Assembly: GCF_014633365.1 (NCBI RefSeq)
Contig: NC_068347.1
Location: forward strand, 15,212,433 to 15,276,432
DNA length: 64,000 nucleotides
From: Diospyros lotus
Taxonomy: Eukaryota; Streptophyta; Magnoliopsida; Ericales; Ebenaceae
Direction: 5' to 3'
The notes under the pieces: model-generated
The model's database searches: none
The model's input: only the letters and a program-made list of their open reading frames with translations
What the model was told of the DNA's origin: nothing
Position numbers and translations under genes: made by a program
Part shown: positions 10,883 to 23,466 of the stretch, piece by piece
Layout: every line of letters starts with the position of its first letter
How positions within the stretch are numbered: position 1 is the first letter of the stretch

Positions 10883-12850
10883 TGTTAGTGTATGCCCTAC
10901 AACTTAAGAGTTAAGTTGTACTTGATACATTAAGATGTGATATATTTATTGAGTAATATATCTAATTGTTTCATGTTCATGTTATTTATTGGTAAGCTTT
11001 GTCTTTTGTTTTTATTTATCTATTCATCAATTACTTATTTATTTGTCTTTGCTACACCTAAGAGTACAACCTTAAACCTGTCTTTTGTCAAAATTGTCAT
11101 CGAGATGGGACATCAATGACACAAAGAGACTAGTGTGTGCTATGTTGTTACCTTTGGGAAAGGTAGTAGATGATCTTATAGACTACATGTATGGGATACC
11201 TAAGCTAGTACACGAGTGTTTGTTGGTGAGTTCAAGTTCACTGGATTGTGACCCAACCAAAAGGATTTCATATGGATCTTGCAAGAGTGTCTAAGGAAAC
11301 CTCTAGTGGCAGTGTTGCAAGTGATCTTTCGACTTGAGGTCACCATTGTGTCTTGCATGTGAATTCGTATACTTTAACACTGTTATGGAAGCATCTCAAT
11401 AGGGGGTGTGAGTGTGGCAGTGATTGGGTACACCATAAAGCATGTGAAGGCTGTGTGTGAGCCAAGACAGGATTCATCAACCCCTAATTTGAGGAGATAT
11501 GTCTCATGGGGATTGATGCACAATCCATGTCCTCACTCGATTAAGATACTTTAAATCGTTAAAGGGATTGAATTGCATGAGAAGACCATCATTGAAAGGC
11601 AGTGATCATAAATTGATCCTTCTACCAATTAGGGGCCCTGATGGGTTGCTAGACTCCGTTCATAGCCTGTGGCTTTATTCGATAAAGTCATGGCCAACAT
11701 ATGTAAAAGCCTAATGGGTTACACGCAATAAGGGTTTTCAATTACAAGGTAATGACAAGCTCGATTAGGACTGGGGAATCCTAATGAGGAGCTAGAGTTC
11801 TTAAATATTAATAGTTAATATTTTAGAACTTATAATAAATAAGTCTTTTAATTAAGTTTGTCATAACTCACCTCAAACCCTAGTTGGACTAGGCTACCCA
11901 AATTAAAGGCTTAAGTCTTTGTGGATTGTTACTTAATTAATATATGGACTTATTTATGAAACTAATCTAAGGATATTAGGTGGATTAAGGAGGTTAATGG
12001 GCTATTTTAAAGTGTTTAAAACTAAGGTCCAATGGGTTGTTTTAAAGTGTTTAAAATATAAAAGCCAAGAAAGAGAATAAAATGGAAAACCCAATTTTTT
12101 GTTTTAAATGGCTTAAAACATGGGCTTAAAATATCATGCAGGCTAAACCTCAATTAGGGTTTTGTGCCTAAGGGTTATAAATAGCCCTTATGTGGTCCCT
12201 TTTGTGACTAAACGTGTGCCTATCTTAGCAATTGATGTCGTTTGACATGCATGAGAGAAAGCTCCCACGTTGCCTTCTTGAGCTAGCACTCTTTCATCCT
12301 TAGGAAAGCCGCCCCCTGCAAGGTTCTTGGATTGCTAGCTTGCGCGGATACCGTTAGAGGCCAGGCACTTGAACGGCTCCATGATCACCGCTTTTCGGTA
12401 TTGGATCTTTACGTCAAGAGGAAATCCTTTGTCATTATTCTATAATCTATTCCCTTAGAGAGATCCTAAAGGTATTTATGGTTAAAATTTTTATTTTTTC
12501 GTAGCATTATGATTCGTAAATACCTTCACATAGGCGTTCTACCAAATCGTTAAGATAAAAATATTGATATTCTTATTCTTTATCGCGGACGTAGGCGCTC
12601 TACTGAACTGCAATGTTGATATTCTTTATCACGAATGTAGGCGCTTTACCGAACTGCCAAAACAAAAATATTGATATTCTTATTCTTTATCACAGACGTA
12701 GGCGCTCTGCCGAACTACCAAAACAAAAATATTGATATTCTTATTCTTTATTACAGACATAAGTGCTCTGTCGAACTGCTAATACAAAAACGTTGATATT
12801 CTTTGTTGAGGATGTAGGCGCTTTGTAGATTGAAACAAAATATGCATAGA
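10883..12850 (+). mobile_element. Probable solo LTR (copia-like), TSD CGTAG
   Basis: Starts TGTTAGTGTATGCCCTACAA, a copia-like LTR start, and carries 'ggacgtaggcgctctgccgaac' subrepeats typical of the 3' part of plant copia LTRs. CGTAG flanks both ends (10878-10882 and 12851-12855), and the match extends to GACGTAG. The right terminus would be ...ATAGA rather than ...CA. Because the subrepeats also contain GACGTAG, the right limit is uncertain. Confidence 0.5.
12520..12826. repeat. Tandem 'GACGTAGGCGCTCTGCCGAAC' subrepeats
   Basis: Five units of about 55-75 bp, each with 'ataggcg/acgtaggcgctctgccgaac' followed by 'aaaaatattgatattcttattcttta'. Later units are more diverged (for example 'acataagtgctctgtcgaac'). 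Confidence 0.75.
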
Positions 12851-12855
12851 CGTAG

Positions 12856-13907
12856 ACATTAGGTCGAATCGTGACACCAAAATAGAGTGCCCCAACGTAT
12901 GCCCCGTGTCATTAGGTAGGGCCAGTGTCCTTCCACTTGGGAATTTCCCCTTAGCTTGGGCCTGCGGGCAGCACTCGCGAGACTCATACCTCGACCAAGC
13001 AATGACTTGTCGTTGGATCCCCTGTCAATTAATCCAAAATTAAAATATCAGTAGCCATAAAAGAAAGGGGTAAATGCCAAAAGAGGTCTAAAAATTCTCA
13101 TACCTTGACTTAGCACTGCTCCGTAGCATACTACCTTTCTAAGGTGCTCCTCGTGAAGTCCGGCTCATTGCAAGGCATCATTATGGCGTAAATTAGCCTT
13201 GCCCTGACACTAGGATCCCTCAACGAATATATTTCCAAGAGTCTGAGGTGCACTTGGAAATTGCGCATTTTTAGTAGACAATGTCATAGATGGACCTCTC
13301 CTTGGTGGATGGGTCTCATGGAAGAAAGTAGGGGTGGGTGTATCTTGGACTTTAGGTCCAGCTCCTGGCATGATGGGTGCTCTGTTAGCTGTAGGAAAGG
13401 TAAGTTGTACACAGCACGATGTTAGCCATGATACCTTTCCAATTGAGCTTGTGCTTCATCCTCATCCTCTGTCGCCCTGGCAGCTTCCAAAGAAGACTAC
13501 GTCTTTAGGCTCAGCAATGATGACAGTTCTGTTAAGTCTCCTGCCTCAACATATCCACCAAAAGCCTAAGGGGATGGAGGAAGGTTCAGCGGGGGAAAGT
13601 CGAAGAAGTCATTAGAAATGGGTTTTGCGGTTGCCTTTATTGCAATTGTTCATTCTCCATCTGTCTTATCTCTTTTGCTCCTTTAAGCTAGAGAGATTTC
13701 CCCTTCCTCAATTTTCTTGGTAGGGGGAGTGTGAGTAGTTTGCAGCTGCATTTCCTAAGAGGTCTACCCTGTTTGTTATGAGGACCCAACCAACTTAGCT
13801 AGCGCTATCCTTTCAAATTGCCACATCTCTGCAAGCCAAAAATAACAAATCATTTGTATATTCCTTGAGATAGCAAAAAGCAAAGTAGTAAGCAAAAAAA
13901 AAAGGGG
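12856..13907. other. Unassigned DNA
   Basis: No gene recognised. A 93-codon open frame at 13334-13615 has no domain I can identify. The right end is an A-run followed by a G-run at the insertion site of the next LTR. Confidence 0.4.
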
Positions 13908-13912
13908 GGGGT

Positions 13913-15583
13913 TGTTAGACTGGGAAGTGCTATGGCACACACAAAGAGGGGGGTGAATTGGGTAATTTAAAAAAAAACTTAATTGAACTTGAAAATCTAT
14001 TTGATACAAATTGAGGTTTTAGAGATTTAAAAAAAAATGTAAAGCATATAAAATGACAAATATAAGTTTGCAAAGATAAATATGTAGTGAGGAATAATGA
14101 AATTGCTTGGAAAGATAAATAAACAAAGAGCACAAGCAAGAGATGGACACAAGGATTTATAGTGGTTCGGCTTAACCCAAGCCTAATCCACTACCTTAGC
14201 TCCTCACTAAGGATTTTGCAAACAATTCACTAAAACCTCCTATCACTTCGGATAGGCCCTCTAGCACCAAGCTAGGAAATACAACATCTTGCTTTCAAGC
14301 AAGCCCTTTAGCAATACAAGCTAGAAAAAAAAAAATGATACAAAAGAGAGTTTCTAAGAGTATACACTATTAGTTACAATGACTCTCAATAAAGATACAA
14401 GGCTTGAATCAAATGAAACAAATTTATTAGAAAGCCTTTTAAGAGAAAAATTGAAGCACAAATGCAAATCAAGAAGTATGAAATAATTCTTAAGCTCACT
14501 TCACTTCATTCCAATCCATTAACCTCTTCTTGGTCATCAATGGGTTGTTTTAATAGGCATTCCAGAAGATTGAAAAAGAAACTAGTCGTTTGTGACAGTT
14601 GGGATTTGAAAAACTAGCCGTTGTGCTTTCTGCGAAAGAAACTTAGTCGACAGATGAAAATGGTTAGTCGATAGAATCAAGCAAAATAACAAGCTTAGTC
14701 GATAGAGAAAATAGGTTGGTCGACCAAGTCATAAAGACAACAAGGCACTTAGTTGACCAAGACAAAGATACCCATGGTGGTTAGTCGACCAAGGGTACCC
14801 ATCTATCAACAGACTCAAAGAGTTAGTCGACTAAGTAATATCAAAAGCATTGTTAGTCGACCAAGGTTTAAGGTTAGTCGACCAAGACCATCACATATAT
14901 ACTGTTAGTCAACTAATGCTTATAGTTAGTTGACCAAGGCACAAACAAACACACTGTTAGTCTACAGATCCCATAGGTTTAGTCGACCAAGTCAAGCTTT
15001 AAAGGTAAATGAGCATACTGTTAGTCGACCAATCAAGAGCTAATTCAAATCAATACATTTCAACATATTTACTAAATGACATCATTTTCCTTAATTTATA
15101 TTTTACCTTCCATTTACTTTAATACATAAATGTAAATAACAAAGTACCCCCTATTTGGATTCAATAAAAATATCTAGAAAATCAAAATCCTTATCAATAA
15201 GAAAGTAGAATTTGGGTTTTAGTACAAACTCAAGATTTAGCAATAGTACCACCTCCAAAATACATACTTCCCATTTCTTGAAAAATTCATTAAAAATCGT
15301 TTTAACAACAATGAATACTTTATATCAAAATACCGCTAGATAATTTTCTAAAAAGAAAACATTTTCTTATAGGTCTCCTTATAAGGTGCTAACCTTCCAG
15401 ACTTAGAAAAAATATGACTTTGAAATCTCTATACTTGAAATTCATTTGGTTTTCATTCTAACAAAGTAATACTTGATATTGAAATTGATTTATGTTGAAA
15501 ACCATAACCTTGACTCATGACTTAGGGAATAAACAAAATATGTTTTTCATCATCAAAACTAATATACAAAAAGTACAACAACA
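13913..15583 (+). mobile_element. Probable solo LTR with TTAGTCGACCAAG repeats
   Basis: Starts TGTTAGACTGGGAAG and ends 'catcatcaaaact...acaacaaca', a copia-like LTR end. Flanks are GGGGT (13908-13912) and GGGGC (15584-15588), four of five bases alike. The LTR holds about 14 dispersed copies of a TTAGTCGACCAAG-like motif. No coding sequence is present. The ends are moderately supported. Confidence 0.55.
14640..15035. repeat. Dispersed TTAGTCGACCAAG motif cluster
   Basis: About 14 copies of a 12-14 bp motif built on the palindrome TTAGTCGACTAA (variants GTTAGTCGACCAAGG, CTTAGTCGATAGA, GTTAGTTGACCAAGG), with irregular 20-45 bp spacing. Confidence 0.75.
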
Positions 15584-15588
15584 GGGGC

Positions 15589-16903
15589 AAGGTGAGCACC
15601 CTCAAGGTCTGACTTCCCTTTGTACCCTTCCTCATTTTCTTCTCTTATTGCATCCTTGTTTCCCACCACATCCATATCTTCGTGACAAGGAAATAGCCTC
15701 CTAGGACTCTGTCAATCTTGATGAATCAACTTTATCGTCCTCCCTAACAACCATCCATCCAACTGCAATAAGGCACTTGTCAAATGTTAAGTCGACCAAG
15801 GCCATCGAACCCCGTGGGCAGTTTATTAATCTCTTCCTAGTGCTCTTTCACTAGTCAATTTATGTCTGGCCACTTGTGCACTGCGCTCCTTATTTCTTCG
15901 GTGGACTAAAATCATAACGATCTCCAATAGTTTGGGGGTAGCCAAACTACGAGCTACTTAGTTTCGAAGTCCTCCAACATTTGAGGCCCGCCCGTGAACA
16001 ACCTAACTTTATAAGCCATTTTTTGGAGTGTCACAAATTCCTTTTCGCCTCTCATGGTCCAGACATGATAAAACTAGTGCAATAGGGAAGTTATGGGTTC
16101 TACTCCGCACTCCTTGCATAAGGAAAAAAAATCCCACTAACACATCCCAACTATTCAGATGTTGTTAGGCCGACACCAACATCTCTTCCTCCAAAAATTG
16201 CATCCTAATAAGGTGTAGTGGAATCCTAAGTCCCGCTCTTAAGTTGTTCAAATGGACCACTATCCTGCATTTCTCAACAGTAGGCGTAAGTTCTGTTGCC
16301 TTAGGACCCCTTGGTTTCTATGATTATGGGATACGGTAAGACCACGCAATGTCGTCTGCAATCTTGCCTTTTAGTACCGAGGCTTGTAGCTTGGGTGAAA
16401 TCATAATTTCGGTGGGAGGTTGGAAAGAAGCCATCGGGGGTTTACCTCAAGGAATTTTTATTTTCAAAAGGGAAAAAGTCTCCAGGACTAAGAAGGTATG
16501 CCAAGTCTTCGGGGGAAGCGGATGAGTATTCAAGTGCTCCGGATGACTATAGCTCTTTGGGAAAAAGACGAAGGTGTGGCCCATCAGGGACCATTGCCTA
16601 TTTATAGTTTGGGTCTTCGGAAGCCTAAGGGTCGCCAAGAATCCCTTGGAGACTCTCCTAATAACCCATGATTTAGCAACTGATTCAGGTTAGCCCGTAT
16701 CCTAACATTCTGGTATCGGGCACCCACATTACCCTTTGCCTTCTAGTCAAAGGCAAGAATGGGGAGCTTTTGTTGTGGGGTGCTCTATGAAAATCGAAGA
16801 TCATAAAAGTATTTTGATAGGTCCGGAAGACCCCAAAGTGTCTTCTAGGACGTGAGTCCCCCGGAGCCTCCAGAGAGTCTCTGGGATGGTTAAACCTCAG
16901 CAT
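15589..16903. other. Unassigned DNA left of the Tat-like LTR
   Basis: Short minus-strand frames (16638-16447, beginning MATLRLPKTQTINRQWSLMG, and 16978-16685) show no domain I recognise. No clear polypurine tract is visible just before 16904, so the exact LTR start is uncertain. Confidence 0.35.
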
Positions 16904-17004
16904 TGTATAACCCGAAAACTCACTTAGAGTCTCATAGGCCCAAGTTACCCTGTGGCTTCGAAGAGTCTTCGGATCCACTAGAGGATACTCATTGGGGCAC
17001 TTTT

Positions 17005-18464
17005 TATTAGATATAAGCCTTTAAGATCAATTCTAGTAACACAATAGGGCTTGATCTTATAATTCTTTAAATTCTATTTAATGGCAAGTTTTATGTTTAA
17101 TTTAAATTGCGATATGGTTTGAATTGAACATACAAATATCCTTTAGTATAATAAGGAGTCAATACCATTCTTAATTGTTAAGAATAATCGAGATGGATAA
17201 TCCACAATACGTTATATTATAAATATGTTCCTGACTATAGAGTTCCTAACCCGGATAATTAGCAACTTGCAAAGACCGGCACATCGTCTTCCTCCTTGTT
17301 TGGTATAAGATACCGAAAGATAAGATTGGTGGGCTCATACCACTTTGTATGAGATATAAAAGGAAGACGAGTGGGTGCTCGTTATAGGAACGAGTTCACT
17401 GAACGGAACTATTAATATTGAATCACATGGGTTTTATCTCACGAGTAAATGATTCAATATTAACTACGGATTTGCATTAGTCCTCAGACCTGAGATGACA
17501 TGGGTATCTGTGTGTTGGTGGATTAGGACATCAACAATATTATATGGTTATCCTAATTAGGGATAGTTGTACGTATCTATGTGCCTAGTTCAGTGACACA
17601 TGAGGTATGTGTGCATCATACATGGAATTTATCACCTTGAGATATACAAGGAGAATATCCTATGCGATCCAATGGTCACTTGACGATAAATCTTTGGCCG
17701 AGATAATATGATTATGAAATTTGGATTTCGTAGAGGTTGTGTCATATTAGTCAAGTTGGATTATTGGATTTTGTCATATAACGAGATCAAGAGATTTGAC
17801 CTATTGTTCGTGATCTCATATCTCGTCAGGATATAGAATGATAGAGGGACTGTATTGCATGGCACCGTAGTGTAAGATTCACATTCCTGCTTCACATTAA
17901 ATTAGATAATCATGACATATTGCTAGATATCACTCATGATTTACGAGAATTAATAATTGATTAATTCTCATTGTCAATTTAATTGTGAACTCAGAAAGTC
18001 CCACCCAATAGAAATCGTTTTAAAAGAAAAAAAGAGCAAATTTAGTAATTGTGGAATTACTAAATTATAAGTGCAATTATTTATTTAATTATCAAGTTGG
18101 ATTAGGCTTTTTGCTAGCACTTAAAGCCCAATCCAACATCACTTAAGGTTTTAGGGTTTCTACCTATAAATAGGCCATTAAACCTAGAATCCAAGAGATC
18201 AATTAGTTGAATCCAAACGAAAATTTTTGAGAAATTTTTTTACATCCTTTCTTTCTTTAAGTCTCTTGGAGTCTTGGCAATTTCGGGTGGATTAACTCGG
18301 CATCTCACATGTGGGAGATATACGATGAGCTAATCGACAACGAAATCAGATTTCGTTGCCTTTCATTTCTATCTTCGATTTAATCATAAGATTTGAAAAA
18401 CGTGATACTAATAAAATAAGATTTTATTTTTTCGCTACTTATGATCAGATCATAATTTCCAACA
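17005..18464 (-). mobile_element. Solo LTR, 1460 bp, in the Tat-like LTR
   Basis: The reverse complement starts TGTTGGAAATTATGATC, a copia-like LTR start. It interrupts sequence that is continuous at 6141-6170. Target duplication is CTTTT (17000-17004) and CTTTC (18465-18469). The left terminus is TATTAG, implying a CA-to-TA change. No coding sequence is present. Confidence 0.65.
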
Positions 18465-19730
18465 CTTTCACCTTAAAGATACCTCCAGGCCCTTCGCCCT
18501 CACCCGATGCATTTTTCCCGAAAAGTTGAGAGACTCACTCACATCCCACATGTTGCGTGGGTCCCATCGTCAAGTGTTTATAAATACTTGTTGATTCCAT
18601 GGCAATCAGACCTTTTTGGACCTTTTATAGCTCGTACTCTCTCTCTGAGACCTGAGTTGTTAAACTTCTAGATCAAGCACTTACCACCATGCCAAAAGCT
18701 TAAGCTGTTAAGAGAGGCATGACTTTATTTCCTTAAAAGTCTCATAGCCTAGAACCCCACACTAAACGGTGGGCAGACATGAGGGGCTACACATTTCTGT
18801 TGATAACGGGTCGGGATGTTAAGCCTCTTTAACGAAATACCTATGAGTGCATGACTGCACTCTCACCCTGCAATTAAAACACAATAAAAATAAATCATAA
18901 TAAAACTTTTATATTTTTTTCTTTATTTAGGCGAGAGGTTTATACCCGTCAGTGTACGAGTGCAGTTGTAGTCCAAATTTAAATTTATACTTTCTGGATG
19001 AGTCCAGGTCGTCCACTGAGAGATTTATTTATGGCAAAATAAAAAGAATGTCACACACACGCACACGCATTTAGATGGTTTGATAACATGATTTTTTATG
19101 GTTTTTATTTAGACAACAGATACTAGATAATAAAGTAAGGCAAAAATTGAAATAAACATTAAACGTAAAAATATGAATTTGGATAGTGCTTAAGTTAAGA
19201 CAATTTCAGTACCAACCCGTTGATTCCCAAATTTTAGTATAAAATGTTAGCAACATTAATTTAATTTCAGATATGAGGGTTTGTTATTAAATACAATTAG
19301 AGATGATGATAGTTCTAGTTTAAGCAATCCCCATACATGATATGTGGGATTCTAATTTAAGCAACTACCATAAATCCAATTACAATTAATATACAAAACA
19401 ACTAAATTAATCATCCGGGTTTGGGTATGATAGCGTTTCCAGTTCTAGTAACTCTCATACATGGCATGAAAGCTCTAAGTTAGGCTTACGCTCCAATCCA
19501 AACCTAGTGATTTCTCAATAATTAAGATACACTCATACTGAAATTTAAATTAATGTTACTGATTTAAAGCGCAGCTTTCTTTGGGAATCATTGACGTTGG
19601 ACACTGTCCTTGCCTTAACCCAAGATTAGATTTAGCTACTCATTTCCATTTAAAAGTTAATTGACATGAATTTAAACGACGTAATTTAAATAACAGAATT
19701 TAAATGACAAGAATTAAAATAGCAGAAACT

Positions 19731-19892
19731 AACCGGCCATTTAGGCGGTGAACAATTAAATGACAAGAATTAAAATTACAGAAATTTAAAGACATCAACT
19801 AACCGGCCATTTAGGCGGTGAACAATTAAAAGACAATAATTAAAATTACAGAAATTTAAAGGCATAAATTAACCGGCCATTTAGGCGGTGAA
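19731..19892. repeat. 70-bp tandem repeat (AACCGGCCATTTAGGCGGTG)
   Basis: The 20-mer AACCGGCCATTTAGGCGGTG starts at 19731, 19801 and 19871, an exact 70-bp period, separated by 'acaattaaatgacaagaattaaaattacag'-type sequence. It lies in the Athila-like LTR and is absent from the shorter copy at 3954-5093. Confidence 0.85.
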
Positions 19893-20167
19893 TAATAAAG
19901 TAACAATAAATGACATAAGAATTTAAAAGAAGAAAGAAAGGAAGTAAGATCACAAGAGAAAATAATAAAGAAAATGAGAGAGAACAAAAGCAATTCTCAA
20001 AGAGAGAATTCTAAGGAAATAACTAAACTTTGATTCAAGAATAATAATCACACTTACAAATGCAATCAAGTGAGCTATTTATAGGCCACAAGATGCAATA
20101 CAAACCACACAATTTCAATTATTCAATTAGACATAATTATATCTAATGGGCACTCACACACTTAAAG

Positions 20168-20302
20168 TTAAATGGATTTTAGCTATAATACACACCTAAT
20201 ATTAAATGGATTTTAGCTAAAATACATACCTAATAAAGCACTCATAAAGTTAAATGGATTTTAGCTATAATATCCACCTAATAGTTAAATGGATTTTAGC
20301 TA
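20168..20302. repeat. TTAAATGGATTTTAGCTA direct repeats
   Basis: Four copies start at 20168, 20202, 20250 and 20285, alternating with 'cacacctaata' blocks. Confidence 0.8.
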
Positions 20303-20440
20303 AAAAACACACCTAATAAAGCTCTCACATAAAAAATAAAAATAGATTTCTATAAATTAGTTTTTTAATCTTCATTAGAATTAAAAATAATCTTTGGGCC
20401 TTCTCCAAATAATATCTTCCATGGGTTGCTCAAATTGGGC

Positions 20441-20556
20441 CTTAATTCTTCATGGACTTTAATTCTTCATGAACTTTAATTTTTCATGGGCTTGAATTCT
20501 TCATGGGTTTGATTTCTTCATAGACTTGAATTCTTCATGGGCTTGAATTCTTCATG
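20441..20556. repeat. Tandem 'ttgaattcttcatggg' repeat
   Basis: About seven copies of a 16-20 bp unit (cttgaattcttcatggg, actttaattcttcatgg). Confidence 0.8.
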
Positions 20557-20658
20557 CCTAAAAAAATAATTTAATGTTATTAATAAATTATATATTATAT
20601 ATATGTATTACACATGGCACATATATATATTACATGCATGCATATAATGATGTATATG

Positions 20659-23451
20659 TGTAACACCCGGTGTAACCGGTGTTAAGAAAATAGGAAAGGA
20701 AGTAAATATACTTCCAAAAATGCCCTTAAGGAAGTGATGATCCTTGAGATTGAGAATGCCCATGAGAAGGGTATTTTGGTAATTTGGATAGGAAAATCCA
20801 ATAAAAAGGGTATTTTGGCAAATTAGAAATAATTCCTATGTGGAATTAGATGAGTAAGAGAAATAAATCCCAAATTTGTGTTTATGTGGAGATATGGGAT
20901 TAAAAATTCATGAAATGAGAATTTTGGTGATTTAGAGTGATTCCATAAAGGAAATTAATTATGAAAAATAGGGAAAATGGTAGATATTAAATTATTTGAG
21001 GAGAATAATTATTTTTCCCTAAAATGGTAAATAAATGTGGTATTGCCACATGGATGACCAAGAACAAGAATTGGAAGCCAAGTTGTGTCTTGGAGTGACA
21101 CTTGGCATAATCTTGGAATTTGAGAGAAATTAATATATATAAGAAATGTGGGAGCATGTATATATATATGTGGAATTATGAGTTGAGGAATGATTTAATT
21201 AAATGCAAAAGATATGATAATTGGTCTTGTAAGCATTTAATGAGAGGCATAATTATATGGATTAAAGTAAATCCAAAAGAAAATGGTAAATGGTCACCAT
21301 TAATGCCTTGGAAAATATGAGATTTAAATAAATCTAATGAAAAATGGGAAAATGGTCACCCATTAATGCTTGGAAAATTGTGGGATTTATTTAAATGAGA
21401 AAGAAAGTATTATGTCTTTCAAGTGGTCTCTCATGTGATGGTGGAAAATTGTCCCATTAAATTAAATGGGAAAGAAATTTATTTATGTCATTCAAGTGTG
21501 ATGGTTATGAAAATAGTCCCATTAAATTAAATGGGAAAGAAAGGATATTTCAAGGGATGAGATTAATTCTTGAAATGGGAAAGTGATTCAAGGGTTGCCA
21601 TTAAATCTTGGAAGTTGGCATGGATTGCCAAATGGTGGAGAGATTTTAAAGAGAAATGATTGGAAGGTGGAGATTTAATCTCCAAATTAAATCAAAGGCT
21701 AGGATTAAAACCTAGCAAAGCACATGGATTGTGCTTCCTTTGGATGGTTAAGATGTTGTCTTGTAAAGTGAGAAAAGATCCAATGGTGGATTTTAAACAA
21801 GACTTAATGCCATGGATTGTGTTAGTTTGGATGGTGAGGATTTATTCTCACCAAATAAATCTAATGGATAGGATGCATTCTTGAAATATGAGGGAGCTAG
21901 TATAAAATGGCAAGAAGGGAAGTCTTGGTTTCCTTTGGCCATTTGGAGAAAGAAATGAAGAAGAGAGAAAGAAGAAGAAAAAGGAGAAGAAGAAATCCAA
22001 GAAGCCTAGAGATAAAGGTTTCAGAATTTTCTTGTATTTCTCATTTTTAAAGGATTTCTTTATAATCCTAGGCTTGTTTTTCATGTAAGGAGTTTGAGGA
22101 AATGAAAGGAAGTGATCTTGGAGGCTTGAAGTTGTTGGAAACTTGAAGAGCCATGGAGTATGAGGTAAGGGGAAAGCCCCAAGTGGATGGAGGCTAGCAT
22201 GACTCTTGTATGCATTTTAACATTTTTGTGCTTGCTTTGCATATGCTTGTGTGCATGAGACTCATGGCAATGAAATTGTGTGTTGGGTGGGTATGTTGAA
22301 GCCTTTAACCTTGAGGGTTGAGGTATTGGAACCCTAGGCACTTGCATATGGCATTAGCATCTATGTTGTTAATTTCCATACTTTATGTCATTGCACCCTT
22401 ATTGAGCTCTTGGAGCTCATGAGGTTATTTGACCTCTTGTAGGTATTGAAGCATGCTATGGAAGGGTTTGGCAAGAGAAAGAAGCTTGAGCATGAAGACA
22501 TTGAATATTTTTCTCAAATGGTGTAATTTATGCTTAAATTGTATATGCTTTAAGTAAGGGTTTCTTAAGCCCAAAGTGTATATTGCCTAGGCTTATGGCA
22601 TGTTGAAGCCTAGGCAAAAACTTCACTTTGGTATGATATGTTGTGTATTCATCAAGAGGTGGATTAAGCCTTAATTATGGAGAATTAGAGGCAAACCAAG
22701 ATGAATGTGAAGTTATTTATTTAAATTTAATTTCTGGAAAATTTGGGGTTTTATAGCCCAAGGAAAAAAAAAAGGGAGAAAATGAGTGAAATGGGGCAAC
22801 TGCAGGCTGCTGGAAGCAGCAGCCTGCAGCCCGCGCGCAGGCAGGCGCGCAACCGCGCGCGCGGGCAGGCGCGCAGCCGCGCGCGCCAGCAGGCGGTCGC
22901 GTGCGGGCACGCGCGAGCAGGCGCGCGCGGGCGCGGCCAGCGCCTAGCGGGGCCCCGGGCAAGCCAGCGGGCCCCGCCGACCAAATTTTTTAAAAATTTG
23001 GAATTTTTGGGAGAAATTGGGGCATTTCTTAATTGAATTTGGGCCCCGGAGGAATTTTCAAAATAAATGGATTTTTCGGGTATTTAGGAGAAAACGCTGA
23101 AAATTTAAAATTTTGAAATGGATGAGTTTTTCCTCCAAAATGGGTGATCCATCAATGGATTGGTTTAAATGGTGATTTTTGAAGCCCGGTAAAATCCTTA
23201 GATGAAAAGGAATTAAATGAGAAAATGGCGATTGGGCGCCTGAAGGAGATTTTCTTTATAGCTAATGCGGTGTGGCTAAAACCCAATTCCGCTAGCGAAT
23301 CCTGGGATTCAGCGAAGGGAAGGACGAGCCTAGATCCCACCTAGGGCGTTTCGTCTTGAAACACGATCCACCCTTCGCCTAAGGCCGGGCAGGTGGACAA
23401 TTCGGGTGATTGTTCACGAGTAACACCCGTAGGTGGGAGCGGGGCGTTACA
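20659..23451 (+). repeat. 5' LTR of the 13.9-kb element
   Basis: 2793 bp. It opens with a near-palindrome (TAACACCCGGTGTAACCGGTGTTA region, 20661-20685). The body is AT-rich, with a GC-rich block at 22800-22982 and a conserved 3' end (about 23230-23451) shared by all copies. Confidence 0.85.
22800..22982. repeat. GC-rich block (GCGCGC-rich) in the 5' LTR
   Basis: Runs of 'gcgcgcgcgggcaggcgcgc' type in an otherwise AT-rich LTR. The long open frames here, on both strands, are Ala/Arg-rich low complexity and are not genes. Equivalent but differently arranged blocks occur at 24176-24352 and 43520-43682. The block is absent from the 3' LTR. Confidence 0.8.
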
Positions 23452-23454
23452 GTT

Positions 23455-23466
23455 TGGTATCAGAGC
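23455..23466 (+). promoter_or_regulatory. Primer-binding site (tRNA-Met)
   Basis: TGGTATCAGAGC, an exact match to the initiator tRNA-Met complement, three bases after the 5' LTR. Confidence 0.9.

Noticed and set aside
13334..13615. 93-codon frame
   Set aside because: No domain recognised and it stands alone between solo LTRs.
19731..20556. Regularly spaced repeats resembling a CRISPR array
   Set aside because: Spacers are also repeated, the genome is a plant's, and the arrays lie inside an LTR.
21120..21320. 66-codon frame, repeated almost unchanged at 32692-32892
   Set aside because: It is conserved only because the two LTRs are copies of each other; the solo LTR copy at 41310 does not keep it. 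The same applies to the 88-codon frame at 22081-22347 and 33653-33919.
22713..23036. Long open frames on both strands in the GC-rich block
   Set aside because: Ala/Arg/Pro-rich low complexity on both strands over CG repeats, inside an LTR; not conserved between copies. The same applies to 24121-24523 and 43382-43730.
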